A DNA stretch of 64,000 bases from Phosphoribacter sp044220725 (GTDB lineage: Bacteria; Actinomycetota; Actinomycetes; Actinomycetales; Dermatophilaceae): assembly GCA_044220725.1 (NCBI GenBank), contig JBGAQN010000002.1, forward strand, positions 20,883 to 84,882. The letters run 5' to 3'. How positions within the stretch are numbered: the stretch's first letter is position 1; each line of letters starts with the position of its first letter. A program made the position numbers and the translations under genes. The notes below the pieces were generated by a model, which was not told the DNA's origin, ran no database searches, and saw only the letters and a list, made by a program, of their open reading frames with translations. Positions 8,515 to 15,624 of this stretch are shown piece after piece.

Positions 8515-9353
8515 TTCCGACCCCGCCACAGCGTCGACTCTGGGCGCAGCGGGCGGTCGAGATCCCCGCGGAACCACCGGTTCGCAATCAGGTACAGCAC
8601 TCCGTGTGGGGCCGGCCCATGATCGCCCAGCATCGAGGCCAATGCCTGGAACTGGACACTGTCCGGTGATGCCGCCGATCTCGCGCGCCAGGTCGACGCC
8701 CGATCGGGAGCCTGTGCACGCTTCGCCCACAGAGCGTTCACGTTTCGAACCCGCTGTGGAGTCAGTTCCGTCAGAAGCTCGTAACGCCACCCCAACGCCT
8801 CGGAGGTCCTCCGGGTCAGAGCAAAGATCGCCGCAGCTCGCGCGTCCTCCAAACGCTTGGCCGTCGTCACGTCGATGAGGGTGACTCGTCCGTCCTCGTG
8901 GAGGGCAAGCGCATCAGGGAAGTGCACTCGGATGCCACCCGCCAGAACCCACTCCATGCGCAACATCTGCGTGGCGAACTGGGCGACTCCCCAGCGCAGA
9001 AGGAAGTCGCGGTAGTTCGCCTGCTCGTTGAAGCTCTCACACCACACAGAGCGCCCGCCGAATCTGGCAGTCGGAACGCAGAGCGTCGAGACGTAGTTGG
9101 ACATCCCCTGGTATGCCACGGGCCGTCGCACGTCGAGGAGGTCGTCGGGCTTGAGGCCTCTGAGGTCAACCAGGGGGACGGTCGAGGCTCGACTTGCCTG
9201 TCCGTTCCAGTACCGAATCGTCGCTGAAGCAGCGATCGCTGCCCCATTGCCGCTGGCAGCGTCAAGCACTTGATCCCACGGTGCTCGGCGACCGGTCAAC
9301 TCCGGAATGAACCGGACTGGTCGTCCGCCCACGTGGGCAACGGTGACGGTCAT
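8511..9353 (-). CDS. tnsA: TnsA-like heteromeric transposase endonuclease subunit
   Basis: Protein of about 280 aa. The restriction-like nuclease core can be followed: Glu in ESFNEQANYRDFLLRWG, Asp in RVHFPDALALHEDG, and Lys in LIDVTTAKRLED, matching the E...D...(Q/x)xK pattern of TnsA. TnsA makes the 5' cuts that allow cut-and-paste rather than replicative transposition, so its presence predicts that this element leaves its donor site cleanly. The start is uncertain: ATG 9353 directly follows a short leader frame, while ATG 9479 would add 42 residues that look unlike the family. It is the first gene of the long operon and is followed by tnsB with an ATGA overlap. Confidence 0.85.
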   Translation of the reverse strand: MTVTVAHVGGRPVRFIPELTGRRAPWDQVLDAASGNGAAIAASATIRYWNGQASRASTVPLVDLRGLKPDDLLDVRRPVAYQGMSNYVSTLCVPTARFGGRSVWCESFNEQANYRDFLLRWGVAQFATQMLRMEWVLAGGIRVHFPDALALHEDGRVTLIDVTTAKRLEDARAAAIFALTRRTSEALGWRYELLTELTPQRVRNVNALWAKRAQAPDRASTWRARSAASPDSVQFQALASMLGDHGPAPHGVLYLIANRWFRGDLDRPLRPESTLWRGRK

Positions 9354-9360
9354 GACCGCG

Positions 9361-9444
9361 TCAGCCCGTGTCCCCCGTGAGGAGACTTCGTCGTCGCGTC
9401 GTAGACGCTGGGCAGCCGAAAGCAGGGCACGTAGACTCGACCAT
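9361..9444 (-). CDS. possible 27-residue leader peptide upstream of tnsA
   Basis: A short frame starts with ATG at 9444, preceded at the right distance (6 bases) by the strong Shine-Dalgarno AAAGGA, the best ribosome site anywhere in the tnsA upstream region. It ends 7 bases before the preferred tnsA ATG. Its peptide begins MVESTCPAFG and has no similarity I know. The spacing fits a leader whose translation feeds ribosomes to tnsA. It may equally be an accident in which the true tnsA start lies elsewhere. Confidence 0.35.
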   Translation of the reverse strand: MVESTCPAFGCPASTTRRRSLLTGDTG

Positions 9445-9493
9445 GGCCGGTCCTTTCGAGCTTTGGACAGCTTGTACATCAGGGATTGCCGCT

Positions 9494-9524
9494 GGGGCGC
9501 CGTTGCTAACGACAACGGCGCCCC
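9494..9524. promoter_or_regulatory. perfect 12-bp inverted repeat in the tnsA leader region
   Basis: GGGGCGCCGTTG, 7-base loop, then its exact complement CAACGGCGCCCC. It lies between the leftward transposase operon and the rightward cargo gene at 9654. No T-run follows on either strand, so an operator or a leader-RNA hairpin controlling the transposase operon is more likely than an intrinsic terminator. Confidence 0.55.
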
Positions 9525-9653
9525 TTCCCCATCTGGGCACCTCCGAACCTACGCGTTTCGCGCGTTTCCGGCAAGATTTACGCACGGCCCTCTGGTTGCC
9601 TTCTGTGCGTTGAATGGCCCTCAACCCCGCCTCAGGTAGGCATCCTGAGCACC

Positions 9654-10646
9654 GTGCGTTATGTTTACTCCGTGCGAAATGATCCGCGTTCGGCACCGCC
9701 AACGCCCCTGGACGCGTCCGACATCGATGCGCTCGACGCCACATTGGCAACCTCGGCGACGTGCTTGCGCCCCGGCTGCAGCGGCATCCGCACGTTTCGG
9801 CGCACTCGCCAGGGCCGCCAACAGCGCTTCTGCAGCGATGCGTGTCGAGCGGCCTACAGCCGGGAGAGGGCCGACCTCATCGCTACCTGGGTACGACTCA
9901 GGTGGACCCAGGGCTTCTCCACCCTGCCGGTGCCCTCCCCGGCCATCGACCGGTTGCTCTCAAGGGTCCGATGGCTGCTCGACGGCTACGACGCGCCACA
10001 ACTAGGCGACGGCCTCCTCCCGAGGCCAACCGGAGGCATCCGCGACATCCTTGACGTCTGGATGGAGGAGGGAGAGTTGCCCGAAGGCCATGCCCTGCTG
10101 GCGGAGGCCAACGCGGCCACAGAGGCGTTCTATCAGGGACGGAAGAACCAACCAAGCCCGATCCGGTCGCTACCCAAGCTGGTCTCAACAGAGGAGTACG
10201 CCGCAACGCGAACCCAGCGATCACCAGCGGCGTTGTCCGTCGATGAGGTCCCAGTCGACACGCAACCCCGGTTCGCGATCGGCTTCTGGGGATCCGAGGC
10301 CCACCCCGAGCTGCCACTTCCAGAAGACCTGATCGATGACGGGCACGACGCCGACGTCCGGTCGCTCGTCGCTAGGTACTTCGCCTACGGCACACTTCGC
10401 GTCTCGCGACCGGGTGAAGTGCCATGTCGACTATGCAGCGAGACCTTCCCCGACGTGGAGTTCACCGACGGAGAGTACGTATGGCCGATCACCCTCGCCC
10501 ATTACGTGGAGCAACACTCTGTCAGGCTCCCCGACCACGTCGAGCGGTACGTTCTGCTCACCTTCCGTGACGTCCTTGCCGCCGAGCCCGACACATCCTG
10601 GTGGACAACTGCCTCGGAGGCGAGGATTCGGCAAAGACGCCAATAG
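9654..10646 (+). CDS. cargo protein with two zinc-finger-like motifs, function unknown
   Basis: Protein of 330 aa from GTG 9654. The N-terminal third holds CLRPGCSG...RFCSDACRAAYSRER (residues about 37-70), an FCS/CGNR-like treble-clef zinc site. Near the C-terminus (about residues 258-296) is CRLCSETF...TDGEYVWP...LAHYVEQH, a second putative metal site of a type I recall from small uncharacterised actinobacterial proteins. The middle is rich in charged residues and Pro. It is transcribed away from the transposase genes and lies inside the element, so it is transposon cargo. A DNA-binding role is plausible; no enzyme motif was found. Confidence 0.7.
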   Translation: MRYVYSVRNDPRSAPPTPLDASDIDALDATLATSATCLRPGCSGIRTFRRTRQGRQQRFCSDACRAAYSRERADLIATWVRLRWTQGFSTLPVPSPAIDRLLSRVRWLLDGYDAPQLGDGLLPRPTGGIRDILDVWMEEGELPEGHALLAEANAATEAFYQGRKNQPSPIRSLPKLVSTEEYAATRTQRSPAALSVDEVPVDTQPRFAIGFWGSEAHPELPLPEDLIDDGHDADVRSLVARYFAYGTLRVSRPGEVPCRLCSETFPDVEFTDGEYVWPITLAHYVEQHSVRLPDHVERYVLLTFRDVLAAEPDTSWWTTASEARIRQRRQ

Positions 10647-10684
10647 ACTGAGGACGCCTGCCCTTGCGAGGGACCAGGAAGTGG

Positions 10685-10721
10685 GCCCTCGGATTTCCCG
10701 CCGGACGACGGGGCCGAGGGC
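10685..10721. terminator. hairpin between two convergent cargo genes
   Basis: GCCCTCGG and CCGAGGGC, separated by 21 bases, lie between the 3' ends of the genes at 9654-10646 (plus) and 10761-11339 (minus). The position suits a bidirectional terminator, but there is no clear T-run. Confidence 0.4.
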
Positions 10722-10760
10722 TTCGCGCTCACCAGATCGAGGCGGCGCTCCGCGCTTGGA

Positions 10761-11339
10761 TCAGTGACTGTGGCGGGGCTGACAGGTCGGCAGACAGGCT
10801 CGAAGGGGTGCTGCCAGCGCGCGGGTGACCCTGTCCGGGACCTGCATTCCCGTCCGTGACTCGAGTGCCTCTTCCCAAGCCGGGTCCACCTGGGCGACGC
10901 AGTCACAATCGAGGTACTCCTCAGCTCCGAAAGCTTGGTTGGCCAAGTCAGATTGATAGTGAGGCGGCGCCAGCCGCGCAAGGAGCCTGATCATCGGACT
11001 CGTGACCTGGGCGGGCCGGCTTCTCAGCTCCGTCGCCAAGAGGTCCGCGACCACCTCGACAGCCTCGGCCTCGCCCAGTTCGGCAACCCCGTACCGCTCG
11101 TACAGGACCTCGACCAAGGGCGAGGTGCTCCAGCCCGAGACACCGACACCGAAGCCGGCCAGCTCCGCGATCTCGGAGTCCGAAGCCCCCTCGAGAAGGA
11201 GAGCAACAGCAACGTCCGCCCACGCACCGGGAGGAAGCCAGCCAAGGCGTTCTACGGCGACGGCGACCCGTAGGGATCGCGAGAGCACCCCACCATCCAT
11301 CGCGCTCAAGGGCTCACCGTCAGGCACGAGCCCCATCAT
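10761..11339 (-). CDS. hypothetical cargo protein next to the transposon right end
   Basis: Protein of about 192 aa, mostly predicted helical and acidic, without cysteine pairs in the N-terminal half, signal peptide or membrane helix. Recognisable only as sequence: VAVAVERLGWLPPGAWADVA, SEIAELAGFGVG, LVEVLYERYGVAELGEAEA and a C-terminus with DCDC. No family identified. The start is taken as ATG 11339; a TTG at 11357 and an ATG at 11300 are alternatives and none has a strong ribosome site. It is the last gene before the right end and is convergent with the zinc-finger cargo gene. Codon use is like the rest of the element. Confidence 0.55.
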   Translation of the reverse strand: MMGLVPDGEPLSAMDGGVLSRSLRVAVAVERLGWLPPGAWADVAVALLLEGASDSEIAELAGFGVGVSGWSTSPLVEVLYERYGVAELGEAEAVEVVADLLATELRSRPAQVTSPMIRLLARLAPPHYQSDLANQAFGAEEYLDCDCVAQVDPAWEEALESRTGMQVPDRVTRALAAPLRACLPTCQPRHSH

Positions 11340-11388
11340 CGCGCAGGAGCGGAACAACGGCTCTCACCAACCTGACCGCCGGGTGTGC

Positions 11389-11495
11389 TTCTCGCTTCGC
11401 TCGTTCTGGCGTCTCGTTTCTCACGCGCGGGACACGGTCAGTCTCACGAGTCTCGTTTCACTCGCCCCCGGTCTCACATTCGCTCGAACTCGACA
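11389..11495. repeat. transposon right end: terminal inverted-repeat region with putative TnsB sites
   Basis: Imperfect direct repeats of the form GTCTCGTTTC or GTCTCACATTC followed by an (A)CTCGC or CGCTCG block occur at 11389-11403, 11411-11427, 11450-11466 and 11471-11485. The minus strand read from 11495 begins TGTCGAG, fitting the 5'-TGT terminus common to Tn7-like and Mu-like elements. The next five bases (GGACT, 11496-11500) could be the target duplication. Inferred; the left end is not available for comparison. Confidence 0.6.
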
Positions 11496-11499
11496 GGAC

Positions 11500-12819
11500 T
11501 CAATCGGGGTGAGCGCGAAGGTAGCGGCCGAAGTGGGGGACGGTGAAAGCGATCTGGCCGCGTTCGCTGGAATAGACCAGGCCCTTCTTCATCAGTGAAT
11601 CCCTTGCAGGAGAAAGCGACTGGGGCTTCTTGCCCAGCACCGCCGCCACCGTCGACGTAGGCACCGAGTCGAGTTCGATCGACAGCTTCGACGCGTAGGC
11701 GCCGCTTCCTTGGTCGCTCCCCTCCCCCTCGGCGTATGCCGCGTCCGCCATCGCCCGCAGGTACTCCCGCTCGGCGGGCGTCGCCCTCTCATACCGAGAC
11801 CCGAAGAAGCCGACCGCCAACTCGGCCTCCGCTTCCGGCGCTGCCATCCGCACGTCGTCGGCCGATATCTCCGGCCCGACCGCGACATCCCAGACCGCCT
11901 TGCCGTAAGCCTGCACGAAGTAGGGGTAGCCGGCGGTCACGGCATACATCTCCCACAAGGCCTCGGGCGCCCACGAGGCGCCTTCCTCCGCGGCGGGAGC
12001 GGTGAGGGCGACCGACGCGGCGTCGGCATCCAGCCGGTCGATCCGCGAATAGCGAAACAACCTCTCCGAGTATGACTTTGACGCCGACAAGACCGCCGGC
12101 AAGTGCGGCAGGCCAGCCCCGACGATGACGACCGGCAGCCCGGATTGGGAGATCTCGTGGGCCGCGGCGCACAGCGCTGATACATCATCGGCGCCGAGGT
12201 CCTGCATCTCGTCGATGAAGACTCCGACCCCGACGCCACGATCTGCCGCGAGACCGCCGACGTCGCTGAGCAACTCGACCAGATCGATCTCGATGTCCCC
12301 CGAGTCGGCCCGGCCGGTCACCGCGGGGACGTCGATCCCGACACTCCATCGGTCACGCAGCCGACCGCCACCACTCGCCGCGCTCCCCCGCACCCCTGCC
12401 GAACTCCCCCGCCCCGTCGCGCGTCCACCGACCGCGGACCCGCCTGCAGGACCTGACTCGCGCTGCGCAAACGCCTTGATCACCCCAAGGACCTGGGCGA
12501 CCTCTTCGGGCTGCGGGTGCCCGAGTTCGCGAACCGCCATATGCAGCGCCGCCGACAGCGGCCGACGTAACGGCTGGTCCGGACGCGCCTCGAGTTTCCC
12601 TGTCCCCCAATGGGCTCGGACCGCCGCCGAGCGAAGGGCGTTGAGCAGCACGGTCTTTCCCACCCCGCGGAGCCCGGTCAGCACCACCGACCGTTCAGGA
12701 CGCCCCCGGGCCACCCGTTCCAGCGTCACGTCGAACGCGTGCAACTGCTCATCACGACCGGCCAGCTCAGGGGGCCGCTGTCCCGCGCCGGGCGCGTAGG
12801 GATTGCGGATCGGATCCAT
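11500..12819 (-). CDS. AAA (Orc1/Cdc6-like, AAA_16) ATPase; transposon attachment site at its 3' end
   Basis: Protein of 439 aa. The N-terminal PIRNPYAPGAGQRPPELAGR is typical of a large actinobacterial ATP-binding protein family. Walker A is LTGLRGVGKTVL (about residues 47-58) and Walker B is VGVFIDEMQDL. A Gly/Arg-rich insert of about 35 residues lies between the two and looks low-complexity. The C-terminal winged-helix-like part ends FTVPHFGRYLRAHPD. Cellular role unknown; related proteins are regulators or DNA-handling ATPases. It is the first gene with host-typical GTATGCCG sites, and the transposon terminates 4 bp beyond its stop codon, so the coding sequence was left intact by insertion. 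Confidence 0.8.
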   Translation of the reverse strand: MDPIRNPYAPGAGQRPPELAGRDEQLHAFDVTLERVARGRPERSVVLTGLRGVGKTVLLNALRSAAVRAHWGTGKLEARPDQPLRRPLSAALHMAVRELGHPQPEEVAQVLGVIKAFAQRESGPAGGSAVGGRATGRGSSAGVRGSAASGGGRLRDRWSVGIDVPAVTGRADSGDIEIDLVELLSDVGGLAADRGVGVGVFIDEMQDLGADDVSALCAAAHEISQSGLPVVIVGAGLPHLPAVLSASKSYSERLFRYSRIDRLDADAASVALTAPAAEEGASWAPEALWEMYAVTAGYPYFVQAYGKAVWDVAVGPEISADDVRMAAPEAEAELAVGFFGSRYERATPAEREYLRAMADAAYAEGEGSDQGSGAYASKLSIELDSVPTSTVAAVLGKKPQSLSPARDSLMKKGLVYSSERGQIAFTVPHFGRYLRAHPD

Positions 12820-12846
12820 GATCGGACTGTATGCCGCTCTCTAGCG

Positions 12847-14028
12847 TCAGTCCGAGATTTCCCCATACTTCGCTAGGCCGTGTCGCACCGACCGTCCGGG
12901 CGGCAGGCAATGCGCCCGCACCTTCGCCGCCAGCGTCCGATAGAAGTCGGGCTCGACGAGGTAGGCCATGTGGTTGGCCCCAGGCCCGCCCGGGAACGCG
13001 AAGTCCGAGTCGTGCGCGCCCGCAATCCGCCCTTCGGCCGGGAAGCTGAGCACATCGGAGGAACTCCACGCGTTCCACAGGTAGCCCAGCCGCTCCTGCG
13101 GGACCCCTCCCGTCGGCCCCTCGCTCGGCCCCTCGGTCGGCCCCTCAGTCGGCCCCTCAGGCGCCCCGACCGCGAACATTCCCAACTCGGCGAACAGCCC
13201 GATCTGCCCACCACTGGCACACCAGAAGTCGACGCGCGGCATACCCCCGGGAACGTCCCCCGCGAACGCCGTGAGCGCGTCGTAGACCAACTGCCCACCC
13301 ATGCTGTGACTGAGCACGACGAGCGGCTCGCCCTCCCCGCGCTCGGCCTCGCGCGCCTCGGCCAACCCCGTCAGCAGCCGCTCGACGATCGGGCCCGGCG
13401 CCCCCGGCGCGCCCCGACCGTCGAGGTAGCGCAGCACGTCGCCGACGAACACCGGCACCACCTCGTGGAACGGTCGTCGCACCTCGCCCATCGCCCACCG
13501 GACGTTGCGCCGGTTGGAGGCAGCGAGGTCCGCCGTGACCTGCCCGAACCCGCGCGACAACTCCGGAGCGGTCTCGGTGAGCCGCCCCCGAACCTGCTTC
13601 TCCAGCCACCGCGCCTGACGCTTCGGCGACCTGGCAGCCAATTGCGCGCGCAACGCCGGCTCGGACACCGTCGACCACACCGCGTCAACCACGGCGGGCC
13701 ACTGCGCAGGCGGCAGCGTCTGGAAAAGGCTGTGCTGCAACGCTTCTCCGAGCTCAGAGGGCGTCAGCGCGGCCGGAGTGTCCACCTCGCTCAGCGCGGG
13801 AGGCCCAGCATCCACGACCTCGCCCCGCTGCGCACCGAGATCCCCCCAATAGACCCGCACGAGCGTCACTCGTTCCGGCGCGGACGGTCGCACTGCCGGC
13901 GCCACATGCTCACGCAGCATCGATTCGACGACCGCCCAGTCGGTGCCGCGAGTCAGCCGCTGCGCCGCGGAATACTGCGGGTCGTCGGGGTCGCGCACCG
14001 CGACTCCGTGGACGAAAACGACTGGCAT
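12847..14028 (-). CDS. alpha/beta-hydrolase (lipase/esterase-like) protein
   Basis: Protein of 393 aa. It opens MPVVFVHGVAVRD, the HG oxyanion-type start of alpha/beta hydrolases, and carries VLSHSMGGQLVYDA, a GxSxG-like nucleophile elbow with Ser in SHSMGG at about residue 243. A later Asp/His pair (SDFAFPGG...NHMAYL) could complete the triad. The substrate is unknown. A short tandem Thr-Glu-Gly-Pro-type insertion lies around residues 290-305. No signal peptide, so cytoplasmic. It is 27 bp upstream of the AAA ATPase gene in the same direction and probably co-transcribed. Confidence 0.7.
   Translation of the reverse strand: MPVVFVHGVAVRDPDDPQYSAAQRLTRGTDWAVVESMLREHVAPAVRPSAPERVTLVRVYWGDLGAQRGEVVDAGPPALSEVDTPAALTPSELGEALQHSLFQTLPPAQWPAVVDAVWSTVSEPALRAQLAARSPKRQARWLEKQVRGRLTETAPELSRGFGQVTADLAASNRRNVRWAMGEVRRPFHEVVPVFVGDVLRYLDGRGAPGAPGPIVERLLTGLAEAREAERGEGEPLVVLSHSMGGQLVYDALTAFAGDVPGGMPRVDFWCASGGQIGLFAELGMFAVGAPEGPTEGPTEGPSEGPTGGVPQERLGYLWNAWSSSDVLSFPAEGRIAGAHDSDFAFPGGPGANHMAYLVEPDFYRTLAAKVRAHCLPPGRSVRHGLAKYGEISD
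13112..13159. repeat. 12-bp in-frame tandem repeat, 4 units
   Basis: Four units of GTCGGCCCCTC(G/A) within the hydrolase gene, encoding a Gly-Pro-(Thr/Ser)-Glu repeat. Unit length is a multiple of three, so copy-number change would keep the frame. Confidence 0.9.
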
Positions 14029-14127
14029 GCCTCGCCTTTCCGTGTGCTCGGCTCACTCCCCACCGTATGCCGTCCGCTCACCTCCCGCCCTCGCCTCACC
14101 TCGGCGGGGGCCACGGCCACCGATGGC

Positions 14128-14991
14128 TCAGGCCAGCGAACGAACCTCGAAGACCTCGTCCGGGTGAGCAATCGACTCCTGCTCGGCGACCAGGCGCATC
14201 TCGGCAAAACCGCCGTCGTGGGTGGCTTGAAGCACGGCATACATGCTGGCGGCGGTGCGAGACAAGGCAACTCGTGGTCCGTCGGTCAGCGTGTGGGCGA
14301 GGAAGATCGCGGCCGTCGTGTCACCACCGCCGCGGACCGTCATGTCGAGCATCGGCGTGGTGACGATCCACGCACCCTCGTCGCACACGCAAGCCATCTG
14401 GATCGACCCGGCGGGCGTCTGAGAAGTGAGCACACTGGTGACGAGGACCGTCGACGGCCCGGTCGCTCGCACGGCGGCGACCGCGGCCAGCAGGTCAACC
14501 TCGGTTGAAATCGCCTGTCCCGCAAGGAACTCCAACTCGAACTGGTTCGGGGTGACGATGTCGGCCTGCGGCACGACCTCGTCGCGCAGGAACTCGGGGA
14601 TGCCCTCCCGGACAAAGAATCCGCGTCCCACGTCGCCCATCACAGGGTCGCAGCAGTAGAGCGGCGCAGGCCTCCCGGCCTCGGCGCGCGCCGCACGCAC
14701 CCGGGCCACCGCGTCGAGGACCACCGCCCCCATCGTCTCGGCCCCCAGGTAGCCGGACAGCACCGCGTCGAGCTCCGGGAACGCCCCGCGCTCCTGCACG
14801 CCAGTGATGACCTCGGCGACGTCGGCAGGTGCGATGAGCGGCCCGCGGGTCGCGCCATAGCCCGTGTGGTTGGAGAAGGTCACCGTGAGCACGGGATAGA
14901 CCTCGTGCCCGAGCCGCTGCAGCGGGAACACCGCCGCCGAGTTGCCCGCGTGCCCGAAGGCCACGTGCGACTGAATCGACAGGATCTTCAT
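14128..14991 (-). CDS. pdxY: pyridoxal kinase
   Basis: Protein of 287 aa beginning MKILSIQSHVAFGHAGNSAA, the conserved PdxY/PdxK start. Further family motifs are GYLGAETMG, CCDPVMGD, TPNQFELEFL and the GGGDTTAA anion hole/catalytic Asp near residue 221. It phosphorylates pyridoxal (and probably pyridoxamine/pyridoxine) to pyridoxal 5'-phosphate in the salvage pathway. The length matches the family. ATG at 14991 was chosen on homology; the frame extends further upstream with no family similarity. A PLP-dependent MalY-type enzyme is encoded 3 kb away. Stands in line with a rhodanese gene 40 bp upstream. Confidence 0.95.
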   Translation of the reverse strand: MKILSIQSHVAFGHAGNSAAVFPLQRLGHEVYPVLTVTFSNHTGYGATRGPLIAPADVAEVITGVQERGAFPELDAVLSGYLGAETMGAVVLDAVARVRAARAEAGRPAPLYCCDPVMGDVGRGFFVREGIPEFLRDEVVPQADIVTPNQFELEFLAGQAISTEVDLLAAVAAVRATGPSTVLVTSVLTSQTPAGSIQMACVCDEGAWIVTTPMLDMTVRGGGDTTAAIFLAHTLTDGPRVALSRTAASMYAVLQATHDGGFAEMRLVAEQESIAHPDEVFEVRSLA

Positions 14992-15031
14992 TCTCGTATG
15001 CCGTTCTGCTACTTGTGGTTTCGAGCCAGGC

Positions 15032-15376
15032 TCAGGTGTCGTCGGCGCCCGACACCATGGGGCGACCGGCGGACTTCCAACCGCGCATCCCACCCTTGAG
15101 GACCACGGCGTCGATCCCGTTGGCTCGCAGGTAGGCGACGGCGCGGGTCTGCTTGCTGCCGCCGCCACAGGACACCGCAAGCGGTCCAGTCGGCGGGATC
15201 GGCAGCTCGGTCAGCCGTGAAACTAGCTGCGCCAGTGGGATGTTCACCGCTCCCGGGGCGTGCGCCGTTTCCCAGTCGCCGGCATCTCGGACGTCGAGGA
15301 TGACCGCGTCGTCCGCGAGCGCGCCGACCTCGACGTGCGGCATACCCTCCTGCAGTCCGTCAGGGATCGAGTCCAT
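15032..15376 (-). CDS. single-domain rhodanese-like sulfurtransferase
   Basis: Protein of 114 aa. Rhodanese features: ILDVRDAGDWETAHAPGAVN (the DVR...W..GHI-type motif), active-site loop SCGGGSKQTRA with the catalytic Cys, then GGMRGWKSAGRP at the end. Such proteins transfer sulfane sulfur to thiol acceptors. The catalytic loop is C-G-G-G-S-K and keeps the Cys, so activity is likely. The ATG at 15376 gives a normal single-domain length; the frame continues upstream through insertion-sequence scar DNA that is not part of the family. Confidence 0.9.
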   Translation of the reverse strand: MDSIPDGLQEGMPHVEVGALADDAVILDVRDAGDWETAHAPGAVNIPLAQLVSRLTELPIPPTGPLAVSCGGGSKQTRAVAYLRANGIDAVVLKGGMRGWKSAGRPMVSGADDT

Positions 15377-15492
15377 CCCGCAATCCTGCCACCGCGAAAG
15401 GATCGTGTGGCCGGACGGCCCTCCCAGGACCATGGCGCCACACAATCCGGTATGCCGCGCAGGCGACCGCGGATGCCCCGCCGGTGTCCAGG

Positions 15493-15576
15493 TATACATC
15501 GAGCCGGTCGCGAAGTAGACATTTAGCCGGTCGTTAAGTAGACATCGAGCCGCCCCACCAGTAGACAATCAGCCGG
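15493..15576. repeat. four 23-bp-spaced repeats: scar of an insertion-sequence end
   Basis: Four copies of (G/A)TAGACAT..AGCCGG are spaced exactly 23 bp apart (GACA/TACA at 15495, 15518, 15541, 15564). Read on the minus strand each is CCGGCT(N)nTGTCTACT. Regularly spaced terminal repeats with a TGT start are typical of IS21-type and Tn7/Mu-like ends. No transposase lies nearby, so this is an orphan end. Family assignment is tentative. Confidence 0.65.
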
Positions 15577-15624
15577 AGTCGCCGGAGGCGCCTGCAGTCG
15601 ACGCGGACGCCCCACTCCGTCTCG

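Larger units (their letters stand above)
1..11495. mobile_element. Tn7-like transposon, right part (left end outside window)
   Basis: A leftward operon encodes TnsA-like endonuclease, TnsB-type DDE transposase, TnsC/TniB ATPase and two TniQ/TnsD proteins, the gene set that defines Tn7-like elements. Accessory genes follow on the left and two cargo genes lie between tnsA and the right end. The right end is placed at 11495: read on the minus strand it begins TGTCGAG and is followed inward by several imperfect repeats (11389-11485) like the TnsB sites of Tn7 ends. The host-typical 8-mer GTATGCCG is nearly absent inside the element and frequent immediately outside it, which supports the boundary. 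The left end was not found and must lie left of base 1. Gene content is certain; the exact terminus is inferred. Confidence 0.85.

Noticed and set aside
8515..8790. N-terminal extension of the TnsB-type transposase to 8790
   Set aside because: The extension lies inside tnsA, has no family similarity, and the ATG at 8514 makes the ATGA overlap seen at the other junctions.
12880..14508. A 542-codon plus-strand frame over the hydrolase gene and pdxY
   Set aside because: Arg/Pro-rich antisense shadow; the minus-strand genes have conserved catalytic motifs.
15493..15576. 23-bp-spaced repeats as CRISPR or regulatory iterons
   Set aside because: There are no unique spacers; unit and gap together are 23 bp. 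A replication origin is not suggested by the neighbouring genes. An insertion-sequence end fits best.
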